Of a stretch of DNA of 64,000 nucleotides, positions 8,929 to 17,543 are shown piece by piece. A program made the position numbers and the translations under genes. The stretch comes from Enterococcus faecalis_A. Its GTDB lineage: Bacteria; Bacillota; Bacilli; Lactobacillales; Enterococcaceae. The notes beneath the pieces were generated by a model. The model was not told the DNA's origin and searched no databases. It saw nothing but the letters and a program-made list of their open reading frames with translations. Position 1 is the first letter of the stretch, and each line of letters opens with the position of its first letter. The stretch is taken from assembly GCA_051295955.1 (NCBI GenBank), contig JBPDWA010000006.1, positions 186,001-250,000 on the forward strand, written 5' to 3'.

Positions 8929-9600
8929 ATGTTACGCACGCAATTTGAAGAAGAACTACTAAACTTGCACAACCAATTCTACGAAATGGGAATGATGGTC
9001 AGTAATGCCGTCCATCAATCCGTGCGGGCTTATATTAACCATGACAAAGTCATCGCCCGTGAAGTGATTGAACACGATGTTGAAATAAATAATATGGAAG
9101 TAAAACTGGAGAAAAAAAGCTTTGAAATGATCGCTTTGCAGCAACCAGTAACCACTGATTTACGAATGATTATTACGGTGATGAAAGCCAGCTCTGATTT
9201 GGAGCGAATGGCTGATCATGCAGTATCCATCGCCAAATCAACAATTCGCGTCAAAGGTGCTACACGTATTCCCGAAATTGAAAAAGAAATTTCTGATATG
9301 TCAGATTACGTGAAGAAAATGGCGGATAATGTACTGATCGCTTATGTAAAAACAGATCAAAAAGATGCCAAATTAATTGCTAAAATGGACAACCGAGTCA
9401 ATGAATATTTTGATAACATCTATAATCAAACAATTGAAACTATGAAAGCTAATCCTGAAACGGTGATTAGTGGTACGGACTACTTGCACGTAGCTCAATA
9501 TTTAGAGCGAATTGGAGATTACGTTACCAATATTTGTGAATGGATTGTTTATCTAGCCACTGGCAAAATCACCGAATTAAATTCCAACCGAGACGAATAA
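8929..9600 (+). CDS. phoU: Phosphate transport system regulator PhoU
   Basis: Cytoplasmic helical-bundle protein that signals phosphate sufficiency by acting on the Pst transporter and the phosphate sensor kinase. The 223-residue product has the two PhoU repeats, with metal-binding-type acidic helices (DLERMADHA near residue 90 and YLERIGDYVTN near residue 190). A strong AAAGGAGG precedes the ATG, 15 bp after pstB. It is the last gene of the operon. No phosphate two-component system lies in this window. Confidence 0.95.
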   Translation: MLRTQFEEELLNLHNQFYEMGMMVSNAVHQSVRAYINHDKVIAREVIEHDVEINNMEVKLEKKSFEMIALQQPVTTDLRMIITVMKASSDLERMADHAVSIAKSTIRVKGATRIPEIEKEISDMSDYVKKMADNVLIAYVKTDQKDAKLIAKMDNRVNEYFDNIYNQTIETMKANPETVISGTDYLHVAQYLERIGDYVTNICEWIVYLATGKITELNSNRDE

Positions 9601-9650
9601 CACAGAGTGTCCTATAGAAAGCGGCTGGGATAAAAGTATTCTTCACTGAA

Positions 9651-9708
9651 AAATAAGCTGAAATTCACGTAACTTGCTTTCCAAGTTTTTGTGAATTTCA
9701 GCTTATTT
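9651..9708. repeat. Long inverted repeat / hairpin after phoU
   Basis: A perfect 18-bp stem (AAATAAGCTGAAATTCAC at 9651-9668; complement at 9691-9708) encloses a 22-nt loop. Outside it, CACT and AGTG extend the pairing. It is preceded by GCGGCTGGGATAAAAG (9621-9636), a degenerate form of the GGCTGGGACAAAA element seen after tyrS. No T-run follows immediately. It may end the pst transcript or be a dispersed repeat. Confidence 0.7.
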
Positions 9709-9850
9709 TCGAAGTGTTGCTTCAGTTCCTACCGTTTTTTTGTGAGATAAAAGTGTTTTTTCTTTTGTCTTACACGCTTTCTTTTAGAAAAAAGCCACCA
9801 GATAATTTTTATTGTATCTAAAATGGATAATATAGCTGTTAAACTACGCC

Positions 9851-9911
9851 TTAGTCCATAGAATAAATCGTTCTTAAGTCCTATGACAAATGGATAAAAA
9901 AGAGGCATAAT
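9851..9911 (+). promoter_or_regulatory. liaX promoter with repeated AGTCC motifs (LiaR-like)
   Basis: A -35-like ATGACA (9883-9888) and -10-like CATAAT (9906-9911) are spaced by exactly 17 bp, 54 bp before liaX. Two related motifs, TTAGTCCATAGAA (9851-9863) and TTAAGTCCTATGACA (9874-9888), lie 23 bp apart and the second overlaps the -35. liaXYZ operons are controlled by the response regulator LiaR, so these are plausible LiaR sites. That assignment is inference. Confidence 0.55.
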
Positions 9912-9965
9912 AAGCATGTAAAAAAAACACCCTTGGGTGAAAAATTTGCTAAGGAGGCAATTTTC

Positions 9966-11558
9966 ATGAAAGAAAGAGAACGTGTTCTAGAATTAGTGAA
10001 AAAAGGAATTCTTTCCTCAGAAGAAGCATTAATTCTATTAGAAAATATGGCCACTGAAAAAGATGAAAAACAAATTAAAAAAGTTGCTGATCAAGTTAAC
10101 ACTAGCAATATATCAGTGGAACCAAAAGCAGATCATGACAAAGTTGCTGATTTAATGGAACAGCTAGAAGCCGACCCTACAGCAGCCAATGACACACCGG
10201 AGACTGAACAAGATCCTGCCGAAGAAGATCGAAAAAATCTTGAAAAAATTCTTGATGAGCTAGCGACTAAAGCCAATCGTACTTCTGCTGAACTCGATGA
10301 GGTAAATGCTGAAATTTTAGGTATTAAAGAAGAAATCAAAGAAGCCCAAGAGCGTTTGATGGAATTGACGACCAAAGAAGAATTAGCAGAACTTACAGAA
10401 GCAGAACTTGCCGAACGTTCTACAATGGAAACGACGATTCAACAACTAGAAGCAGAATTAGTTGAGCATATGAATGAAAAAGCTAAATTAGAAGCTGATT
10501 TGAAGTCAATCCGCAAAGAGCAATGGCAAGAAACCAAAGATAAAGTAGCTGCTAAACTGGAAATTCCAGAAGAATGGAAAGGACAGGCGGAAGACACCTT
10601 CAATCAAGTTGGTGAGATGATGTCAGAAGTGGGTTCACAAGTCGGTAGCTTTTTAAAAAAAACAGTTCGTTCATTTAGTGAAGCAATGAGTGATAATGTA
10701 GAATGGAAAGATATTAAAGTCAAAGTACCAAGCGTTGCTACGACTAAATTTGAACATGAATTTAACTATCCAAACCCACAAGCAAGTTTGATTGATGTCA
10801 AAGTAGCAAATGGCAATGTCGTCTTCAAAACCTGGGATCAATCGGATGTTAAAGTTGAAGCAAAAATCAAACTTTATGGTAAGATGAATGGTGATACACC
10901 GATGGAATCCTTCTTGGAAAGAAGTCATATTGATGTAGATGATGAAACAATTACTTTCCAAGTACCGAATAAGCGGGTCAGAGCTGATTTAACCTTCTAC
11001 TTGCCAACCAGAATTTATGACCATGTGGCAGTAAAATTATTGAATGGCAACATTTTAGTAGAAGAACTAAAGGCGAAAGACGTTTATACAAAATCTACGA
11101 ACGGTACGATTACCTTTAAACAAATTGAAGCGACTATGCTAGAAGTGGAAGGAGTTAATGGTGAAATCAAAGTCTTATCTGGTCAAATCCTTGATACAAT
11201 CATTGAAACAGTAAATGGCAATGTTACTTTGACAACAACGCCACAAACAGCAAGTATTTCATTAATTAATGGCGATATCCGTTTGACAGCTAAAGATTCA
11301 GTTTTACGTAAGGTTGAGGCTAGTTCAGTAAACGGTAACGTTAAAATTGCTTTGCCAAATGGGTTAAGTATTGAAGGCTTAGCCAAAACCAATCTCGGTA
11401 GTATTAATAGCCGAATGGCCGACTTAGAAATTGTTCGTGAGAAAAAAGATCGGGGCAACCAACAATTACAATTTAGAAGAGTTAATGGCGAAACCATCGC
11501 TCAAGTGAATGCATCTACTACTACAGGGAATGTGTTCTTAAAGGATATGGATAAATAA
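9966..11558 (+). CDS. liaX: Envelope stress protein LiaX (DUF4097)
   Basis: LiaX is the enterococcal effector of the LiaFSR cell-envelope stress response; in E. faecalis it is surface-exposed and tied to daptomycin and antimicrobial-peptide resistance. The 530-residue product starts with a short helical segment (ERERVLELVKKGILSSEEALILLENM), then a long charged coiled-coil region (to about residue 210). The C-terminal half is a DUF4097 beta-helix with repeated VNGNV/VNGEI-type turns. ATG 9966 behind AAGGAGG is chosen over the TTG at 9933. No signal peptide is visible, as known for LiaX. liaY and liaZ follow. Confidence 0.9.
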   Translation: MKERERVLELVKKGILSSEEALILLENMATEKDEKQIKKVADQVNTSNISVEPKADHDKVADLMEQLEADPTAANDTPETEQDPAEEDRKNLEKILDELATKANRTSAELDEVNAEILGIKEEIKEAQERLMELTTKEELAELTEAELAERSTMETTIQQLEAELVEHMNEKAKLEADLKSIRKEQWQETKDKVAAKLEIPEEWKGQAEDTFNQVGEMMSEVGSQVGSFLKKTVRSFSEAMSDNVEWKDIKVKVPSVATTKFEHEFNYPNPQASLIDVKVANGNVVFKTWDQSDVKVEAKIKLYGKMNGDTPMESFLERSHIDVDDETITFQVPNKRVRADLTFYLPTRIYDHVAVKLLNGNILVEELKAKDVYTKSTNGTITFKQIEATMLEVEGVNGEIKVLSGQILDTIIETVNGNVTLTTTPQTASISLINGDIRLTAKDSVLRKVEASSVNGNVKIALPNGLSIEGLAKTNLGSINSRMADLEIVREKKDRGNQQLQFRRVNGETIAQVNASTTTGNVFLKDMDK

Positions 11559-11634
11559 ATTGGTTAAATTCGCTGGAAGGGCTGACGTAGTCTCCTTTTT
11601 AGTGTAAAATTTACAAGGTAAGAGGTGAAAATAT

Positions 11635-11964
11635 ATGCAAAGAAAATTAACGAAATCGCCTAATAATGTTGTCTTCACCGGAGCACTAGGAGGTATCGGC
11701 GAATGGATTGGCGTTGATCCGACCGTTGTCCGTGTCGTATATGTTTTATTGAGTTTATTCTCAGCTGTCTTTCCTGGGTTTCTTTTATATATTGCTTTAG
11801 TAATATTGATCCCTTCAGGAAGAAAAGGTAACTATCACGCTCATTCAGGCTATGGTCACGATAATCCTTATAATCAAAATACGAAACATGGAAATCCATA
11901 TGCTCAAAATAATCAAAGAAAACAAGCCGAAAAAATTGATGATGATGACTGGAGTGACTTCTAA
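11635..11964 (+). CDS. liaY: PspC-domain membrane protein LiaY
   Basis: A 109-residue protein with a PspC domain (LTKSPNNVVFTGALGGIGEWIGVDPTVVRV) and one strong membrane segment (residues 35-63). The tail is hydrophilic, rich in His, Tyr, Asn and acidic residues (ends DDDDWSDF). In E. faecalis LiaY is reported to link LiaX to membrane remodelling by cardiolipin microdomains. It lies 76 bp after liaX and overlaps liaZ by one base. Confidence 0.88.
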   Translation: MQRKLTKSPNNVVFTGALGGIGEWIGVDPTVVRVVYVLLSLFSAVFPGFLLYIALVILIPSGRKGNYHAHSGYGHDNPYNQNTKHGNPYAQNNQRKQAEKIDDDDWSDF

Positions 11965-12320
11965 TGACCTATTTTCAGCGATTGATAGTAAATACACTGA
12001 CTTTTGTTTCCTTGTCAGTGATCTTCCCCGGCATGATTCATGTCAGAGATATTTGGATGGCAGTGGTGGCCGCTTTTGTCCTCTCCTGTCTAAATATGCT
12101 GGTTAAGCCTATTTTAACTATTCTATCGCTGCCGTTGACATTTTTGACCTTTGGCTTATTTAGCTTTGTGGTCAATGCGGTGATTTTAAAAATGACGTCC
12201 TTTTTCGTGGGAACAACGAACTTTGGTTTTTCCAGTTTTTGGGCTGCCGTGTTAATGGCAATCATCATGTCCTTTGTCAATGCAGTGGTCACTGATCACC
12301 ATCGCTCTAAATTCCAGTAA
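11964..12320 (+). CDS. liaZ: Phage-holin-family / YvlD-like membrane protein LiaZ
   Basis: A 118-residue integral membrane protein of the YvlD (DUF360, phage holin family 4) type, with about four hydrophobic segments and the typical LNMLVKPILTILSLPLTFLTFGLF region. It starts in the liaY stop codon (TAATG) and is third in the lia operon. Its biochemical role is not established. A shared terminator follows. Confidence 0.88.
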   Translation: MTYFQRLIVNTLTFVSLSVIFPGMIHVRDIWMAVVAAFVLSCLNMLVKPILTILSLPLTFLTFGLFSFVVNAVILKMTSFFVGTTNFGFSSFWAAVLMAIIMSFVNAVVTDHHRSKFQ

Positions 12321-12342
12321 TCTGTTCGCATAAATACCTCAT

Positions 12343-12388
12343 AAAAACCGGCAGTAGCCTATGAAAGGTCGCTGTCGGTTTTTTTTTG
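12343..12388. terminator. Bidirectional terminator between liaZ and the UvrC-like gene
   Basis: AAAACCGGCAG(T)AGC pairs with GCTGTCGGTTTT and is followed by a nine-T tract on the plus strand, with AAAA on the other side. The stop codon of the converging minus-strand gene (12359-12361) lies in the loop region of this hairpin. Confidence 0.85.
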
Positions 12389-13345
12389 TTCCAATGCTAA
12401 TAACTGGCATTCTGGCTGCCGGTTGATATAGCTGTTTAAAATATTTAAAAAATCTATTTGTTCTTTAGAATATTGCTGAATCTGCGTCGGTAAGGCAGAG
12501 GGCTTAATTTTTTGAGCCAATTGTTCAGGTGTGTATTTCTTAAAGGTTTGTTTTGTTAGTAAGCGGCTGTTTATTACTAAACCTTGGTAGAGTAAATAAT
12601 ATTTAATTTTTGAGCCAGCTGGCAGCCACAGAAGCTCCCATTGGTTTTGTACAGCTTGGTTCATTCGTTGTTGCTGACGGAAAAAATGGCTGAGAAAATG
12701 CCATTCTTGTTTCAGCTTTTGAGCTCGTTCAAAAGCTTGCTGCCTAGCTGCTTGTTCCATCTTGCTTTTTAAACGCAACAGTGGTTTTTGACTTTGCTGA
12801 GTAAAAGCCGCTAGAATTTCATGATAAGCAATTGTGGGGGAAAGGGCAGTGTTGGCAGCTGCCAATAAATCCTGTTGCCAATAGTTTGTTGAGTTTAGAC
12901 CGTAAATTTGCTCCAAGCTTGCTTTTACACGATGTAATTGCTTGCTGAGAGGATACGGACCAAAACAGTTTTCTTTCGTGGGTAAAGTAACGATTGCTAA
13001 TGTTAATTGTTGCTGTTTTAATGTGATGGAAAAATATTTATATTGTTCAAAGGCATTCATCTGCCGATTATAAAGAGGACGGTACGTTTGAATCAAACAG
13101 CATTCCAAGAGCAAAGCGTCTAATTCTGTATCAGTAACGATAGTTTCAAAACTGGCTAGCTGCTGGACCATTCGTACAATTTTACTAGCATGCTGTGTAT
13201 TTTTTCTAAAATAGCTGCTAAGACGATTACGTAAATTTTTGGCTTTGCCTACATAAACGACGGTGCCGTGATGATCTTTCATCAAATAAACACCGGGAAC
13301 TTCCGGCAATAAATGAGCTTGTTGTTTGAAGGACAAATGTGACAA
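12359..13345 (-). CDS. GIY-YIG nuclease, UvrC N-terminal-like (Cho type)
   Basis: A 328-residue protein with the UvrC-type GIY-YIG domain (PGVYLMKDHHGTVVYVGKAKNLRNRL, residues 17-43) and a UVR helix (KSKMEQAARQQAFERAQKLKQEW, about residues 192-216) that in UvrC binds UvrB. It lacks the C-terminal RNase H-like nuclease and helix-hairpin-helix domains of full UvrC (about 600 residues). It therefore resembles E. coli Cho, which makes only the 3' incision in nucleotide excision repair. The start is TTG behind GAAAGGAG. It stands alone, converging on liaZ. A repair role is inferred. Confidence 0.8.
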   Translation of the reverse strand: MSHLSFKQQAHLLPEVPGVYLMKDHHGTVVYVGKAKNLRNRLSSYFRKNTQHASKIVRMVQQLASFETIVTDTELDALLLECCLIQTYRPLYNRQMNAFEQYKYFSITLKQQQLTLAIVTLPTKENCFGPYPLSKQLHRVKASLEQIYGLNSTNYWQQDLLAAANTALSPTIAYHEILAAFTQQSQKPLLRLKSKMEQAARQQAFERAQKLKQEWHFLSHFFRQQQRMNQAVQNQWELLWLPAGSKIKYYLLYQGLVINSRLLTKQTFKKYTPEQLAQKIKPSALPTQIQQYSKEQIDFLNILNSYINRQPECQLLALEQKKTDSDLS

Positions 13346-13556
13346 CGACAGTCTCCTTTCTTTAACATTTTTTAGCAGAAACTTTCTTTAGTATACAAAC
13401 TTTGGCTAATTCGTCAACTTATTTGTTAAGAAATGATTATCCGATGAGTTAAATTATTTTATTCTGATAAATCATCGTAGAATCTAGTGAATAGCTAGAA
13501 ACTTCTATTCTTAAATGATAAAATGAAACGAGTAGCAGAAAGGATGGCAAATAAAT

Positions 13557-14492
13557 ATGACAGAAGTTGTGAAAGTTCGACAACTGGTAGAAAAACTTTC
13601 TTTAGAAGTCGTTTCCGGCGATGAAGCAAGCTTAAATAAAACAATAAAAACTGGCGATATTTCGCGGCCCGGTTTGGAATTAACTGGTTATTTTAATTAT
13701 TATTCTCACGATCGACTTCAATTATTTGGTAGTAAGGAAATCACTTTTGCCGAACGGATGATTCCTGAAGAACGTTTATTGGTTATGCGTCGTTTGTGTG
13801 AAAAAGATACGCCGGCATTTATTATTTCTCGAGGGTTAAAAGTCCCGGAAGAGATGGTGATCGCCGCCAAAGAAAAAGGGTTAGCAGTGTTGCGTTCACC
13901 TATTTCCACCTCCCGTTTATCCGGTGAAATTTCCAGCTTCTTAGATGGGGAGCTAGCGCTTAGAACTAGCGTCCACGGCGTGTTGGTGGATGTGTATGGT
14001 TTGGGCGTTTTGATTCAAGGGGACAGCGGCATCGGGAAAAGTGAAACCGCGTTAGAGTTAATTAAAAGAGGTCATCGGTTAATCGCTGATGATCGCGTTG
14101 ATGTTTACCAACAAGATGAATTAACCGTTGTCGGTGAACCACCAAAAATTTTACAACATTTAATTGAAATTCGCGGTATTGGTATTATTGATGTGATGAA
14201 TTTATTTGGAGCAAGTGCCGTGCGAGGCTCGATGGAAGTGCAGTTGGTCGTTTATTTAGAAGCTTGGGAAAAAGATAAAAAATATGACCGTTTAGGAACA
14301 GAAGACGACAATGTCGAAATCGCTAACGTTGATGTACCCCAAATTCGTATTCCAGTCAAAACAGGACGGAATGTGGCAATTATCATCGAAGTAGCAGCGA
14401 TGAATTTCCGAGCAAAAACGATGGGGTACGATGCAACCAAAGCATTCGAAGAACGCCTGACTCGCTTAATTGAAGAGAATTCAGGAGTGTAA
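13557..14492 (+). CDS. hprK: HPr kinase/phosphorylase
   Basis: Phosphorylates HPr on Ser46 when glycolytic intermediates are high, which turns on CcpA-mediated catabolite repression, and removes the phosphate when phosphate rises. The 311-residue product has Walker A GDSGIGKS (residues 155-162) and the HPrK signature EIRGIGIIDVMNLFGASAVR. An AAAGGATGG ribosome site precedes the ATG. It heads the hprK-lgt-gpsA-galU cluster. ccpA lies in the same window. Confidence 0.96.
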   Translation: MTEVVKVRQLVEKLSLEVVSGDEASLNKTIKTGDISRPGLELTGYFNYYSHDRLQLFGSKEITFAERMIPEERLLVMRRLCEKDTPAFIISRGLKVPEEMVIAAKEKGLAVLRSPISTSRLSGEISSFLDGELALRTSVHGVLVDVYGLGVLIQGDSGIGKSETALELIKRGHRLIADDRVDVYQQDELTVVGEPPKILQHLIEIRGIGIIDVMNLFGASAVRGSMEVQLVVYLEAWEKDKKYDRLGTEDDNVEIANVDVPQIRIPVKTGRNVAIIIEVAAMNFRAKTMGYDATKAFEERLTRLIEENSGV

Positions 14493-14506
14493 GGAGAGAA
14501 TTTAAT

Positions 14507-15334
14507 ATGTTAGCTCAAGTAAATCCAGTCGCTTTTCGACTATTAGGTATACCAGTTTATTATTATGCGCTGATCATCGTTTCAGGGATCATTCTAGCTG
14601 TCTGGTTAAGTAGTAGAGAAGCTGTGCGGGTCGGTTTGAAAGAAGATGATGTGGTTGATTTTATGTTGTGGGGCTTACCGGCTGCCATTATCGGTGCTCG
14701 TTTATATTACGTGATTTTTCAGTGGCAAGATTATGTGAACGACCCGATTGAAATTATTTTAACTCGTCATGGTGGTTTAGCCATTTATGGCGGCTTGATC
14801 GGCGGCGGCTTAGCTTTATTTTTCTTTACCCGTCATCGATTTATTTCCACTTGGACCTTTTTAGATATTGCCGCTCCAAGTGTCATCTTGGCACAGGCGA
14901 TTGGTCGCTGGGGAAATTTTATGAATCATGAAGCGTATGGTCCGGCTACATCTCGCCAATTTTTGGAACAACTTCATTTACCTAATTTCATTATTGAAAA
15001 TATGAATATTGACGGTGTATACCACCAACCAACATTTTTGTATGAATCTCTTTGGAATGTATTAGGCTTTATCGTTTTGTTATTGTTAAGACGTCAGAAA
15101 AATTTCTTAAAAGAAGGCGAAGTTTTCCTAAATTACATTATCTGGTATGCGTTTGGCCGCTTTTTCATTGAAGGAATGCGGACGGATAGTTTGTACGCTT
15201 TTGGGAGCATCCGTGTTTCTCAATTGCTTTCGCTAATTATTTTTTTTGCTGCCATCGCTGCCATTTTTATCAGAAGAAGAAAGGCATCACTACCGTTTTA
15301 CAATCGCGAAAAAAATTCGCAACGACTATCATAA
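14507..15334 (+). CDS. lgt: Prolipoprotein diacylglyceryl transferase
   Basis: Transfers diacylglycerol from phosphatidylglycerol to the lipobox cysteine of prelipoproteins such as PstS, the first step in lipoprotein maturation. The 275-residue polytopic membrane protein carries the Lgt signature GRWGNFMNHEAYG and the HGG motif (RHGGLAIYGGLIGG). Start ATG behind AAGGAGAG, 14 bp after hprK. The hprK-lgt order is conserved in lactic acid bacteria. Confidence 0.96.
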   Translation: MLAQVNPVAFRLLGIPVYYYALIIVSGIILAVWLSSREAVRVGLKEDDVVDFMLWGLPAAIIGARLYYVIFQWQDYVNDPIEIILTRHGGLAIYGGLIGGGLALFFFTRHRFISTWTFLDIAAPSVILAQAIGRWGNFMNHEAYGPATSRQFLEQLHLPNFIIENMNIDGVYHQPTFLYESLWNVLGFIVLLLLRRQKNFLKEGEVFLNYIIWYAFGRFFIEGMRTDSLYAFGSIRVSQLLSLIIFFAAIAAIFIRRRKASLPFYNREKNSQRLS

Positions 15335-15402
15335 TCCCCATTCTAAACGAATTATGATAGAATAAAAGAGTACTTGCTTTACATGAAAGGAGCGTTTCAC
15401 CT

Positions 15403-16419
15403 TTGAAACAGACAGTTGCTGTGTTAGGCCCCGGTTCTTGGGGAACTGCGTTAGCCCAAGTTTTATCTGAAAATGGGCATGAAGTCCGCATTTGGGGCAA
15501 TAATCAAGCACAAATTGAAGAGATTAACGAATACCATACCAACAGACATTACTTACCTGATATTACGATTCCAGAAACGATCAAGGCCACGCTACACTTA
15601 GAAGAAGCTCTTGCTGATGTGGATACCGTTCTTTTTGTTGTACCGACAAAAGCAATCCGTTCAGTAGCTAAAGAGGTGGCTGCAAAAATCAGTCATCAGC
15701 CTTTGATCATTCATGCCAGTAAAGGGTTGGAACAAGGGAGCCACAAGCGGATATCTGAAGTTTTAGCTGAAGAGATTCCGACAGACAAAAGAAGTGGTTT
15801 AGTGGTTCTTTCAGGACCCAGTCATGCAGAAGAAGTAGCAGTACATGACATTACAACCATTACCGCTGCCAGCACGGAATTAGCTGCTGCTAGCTACGTT
15901 CAAGACTTATTCATGAATGAGTATTTTCGAATTTATACCAATGATGATGTTATCGGTGTCGAAACAGGTGCTGCTTTGAAAAATATCATCGCTTTGGGAG
16001 CCGGTGCGATTCACGGCCTTGGTTTTGGCGATAATGCCAAAGCAGCCATCATGACACGCGGTCTAGCTGAGATCAGTCGATTAGGTGTTGCCATGGGAGC
16101 CAACCCTTTAACGTTTATTGGGTTAAGTGGTGTTGGTGATTTAATTGTAACGTGTACAAGCGTACATTCTAGAAATTGGCGAGCAGGCAACTTATTAGGA
16201 AAAGGGCACAAACTTGATGAGGTACTGGAAAATATGGGCATGATTGTTGAAGGTGTTGCTACTACGAAAGCAGCGTATGAATTGTCGCGGCAATTAGCTG
16301 TTGAGATGCCGATTACGGAAACGATTTATCGCGTGTTATATGAAGGCGAAGAAGTCACCCAAGCGGCGAAAGATATCATGTTACGTGATGGCAAAATGGA
16401 AAATGAATTTACTATTTAA
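15403..16419 (+). CDS. gpsA: Glycerol-3-phosphate dehydrogenase [NAD(P)+]
   Basis: Reduces dihydroxyacetone phosphate to sn-glycerol 3-phosphate for phospholipid and teichoic acid synthesis. The 338-residue cytosolic enzyme has the dinucleotide fold GPGSWGTALA at the N-terminus and the family motif GLSGVGDLIVTCTS. The start is TTG at 15403 behind GAAAGGAGCG; no closer ATG exists. A 68-bp gap from lgt contains a possible -10 (TATGAT). Confidence 0.95.
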   Translation: MKQTVAVLGPGSWGTALAQVLSENGHEVRIWGNNQAQIEEINEYHTNRHYLPDITIPETIKATLHLEEALADVDTVLFVVPTKAIRSVAKEVAAKISHQPLIIHASKGLEQGSHKRISEVLAEEIPTDKRSGLVVLSGPSHAEEVAVHDITTITAASTELAAASYVQDLFMNEYFRIYTNDDVIGVETGAALKNIIALGAGAIHGLGFGDNAKAAIMTRGLAEISRLGVAMGANPLTFIGLSGVGDLIVTCTSVHSRNWRAGNLLGKGHKLDEVLENMGMIVEGVATTKAAYELSRQLAVEMPITETIYRVLYEGEEVTQAAKDIMLRDGKMENEFTI

Positions 16420-16437
16420 ATTGTAGGAGGAAATCAA

Positions 16438-17337
16438 ATGAAAGTGAAAAAGGCAGTAATTCCTGCAGCAGGTTTAGGAACTCGTTTTTTGCCAGCAACA
16501 AAAGCAATGGCAAAAGAAATGTTACCGATCGTCGATAAACCAACCATTCAATTTATTGTGGAAGAAGCGTTAGCTTCTGGTATCGAAGATATTTTAATCG
16601 TAACCGGCAAAGCAAAACGGCCGATTGAAGACCACTTTGATGCCAACTTTGAGCTAGAAAGCAATTTAAAAGAAAAACATAAAACAGAGTTGCTAAAATT
16701 AGTCGAAGAAACTACCGATGTCAACCTGCATTTTATCCGTCAATCTCATCCTAAAGGATTGGGTCATGCAGTTTTACAAGCCAAAGCATTTGTCGGTAAT
16801 GAACCTTTTATAGTTATGTTAGGTGACGATATCATGGAGGATAAAGTTCCGTTGTCAAAACAATTGATCAATGACTATGAAAATACTCATGCCTCAACTA
16901 TTGCTGTTATGAAAGTTCCTCATGAAGAAACATCCAAATACGGGATTATTAACCCCGAAGGCGAAACGAAAAAAGGCTTGTATAATGTAGAAAGCTTCGT
17001 TGAAAAACCGAAACCCGAAGAAGCACCAAGCGATTTAGCTATTATTGGCCGTTACTTACTAACGCCGGAAATCTTCCAAGTTTTGGAAAATCAACAACCA
17101 GGAGCTGGAAATGAAATTCAATTGACAGATGCTATTGACACCCTTAACAAAACACAACGGGTATTTGCACGGGAATTTACTGGCAAGCGCTATGATGTCG
17201 GTGATAAATTTGGCTTTATGAAAACCAGCATTGAATATGGTCTTGTACACCCAGAAGTCAAAGATAATTTGCGAGAATATATTATTGAATTAGGGGCAGC
17301 CTTAGCTAAAGAAAATAAAAAAAACACGGCAAAATAA
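16438..17337 (+). CDS. galU: UTP-glucose-1-phosphate uridylyltransferase
   Basis: Makes UDP-glucose from UTP and glucose 1-phosphate for glycolipid, polysaccharide and galactose metabolism. The 299-residue product has the nucleotidyltransferase loop AAGLGTRFLPATKAMAKEMLPI and the family sequences FVEKPKP and GKRYDVGDKFGF. GTAGGAGG precedes the ATG, 18 bp after gpsA. Likely last gene of the hprK cluster. Confidence 0.96.
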   Translation: MKVKKAVIPAAGLGTRFLPATKAMAKEMLPIVDKPTIQFIVEEALASGIEDILIVTGKAKRPIEDHFDANFELESNLKEKHKTELLKLVEETTDVNLHFIRQSHPKGLGHAVLQAKAFVGNEPFIVMLGDDIMEDKVPLSKQLINDYENTHASTIAVMKVPHEETSKYGIINPEGETKKGLYNVESFVEKPKPEEAPSDLAIIGRYLLTPEIFQVLENQQPGAGNEIQLTDAIDTLNKTQRVFAREFTGKRYDVGDKFGFMKTSIEYGLVHPEVKDNLREYIIELGAALAKENKKNTAK

Positions 17338-17482
17338 AAACTGCCTGCTGATATTTTGTGCAAAAAGAAAAAGATTGTTAAGATAAAAGGTGGGACAATG
17401 CAGATACTTGCTTTGTTTCACTTCCTTTTTTAACAAAGCACTTAGAAGGCTAGAAAAATAACACTTTCGGCTTCTTTATAAG

Positions 17483-17511
17483 TTGTGAAAATAAACAGAA
17501 GGTGTTATGCT
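17483..17511 (+). promoter_or_regulatory. Sigma-A-type promoter for the DUF948/YtxH pair
   Basis: TTGTGA (17483-17488) and an extended -10 TGTTATGCT (hexamer 17506-17511) have a 17-bp spacer. The gene starts 33 bp downstream. Confidence 0.65.
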
Positions 17512-17543
17512 AAGTTTATCAATGTGGAGGAAGGAGCAACAAT

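Noticed and set aside
9729..9917. 62-codon minus-strand frame with a hydrophobic middle and basic end, upstream of liaX
   Set aside because: It covers the liaX promoter, its basic tail comes from a pyrimidine-rich tract, and no homologous family was recognised. An AAGGGTG lies 10 bp before its ATG, so it is not fully excluded.
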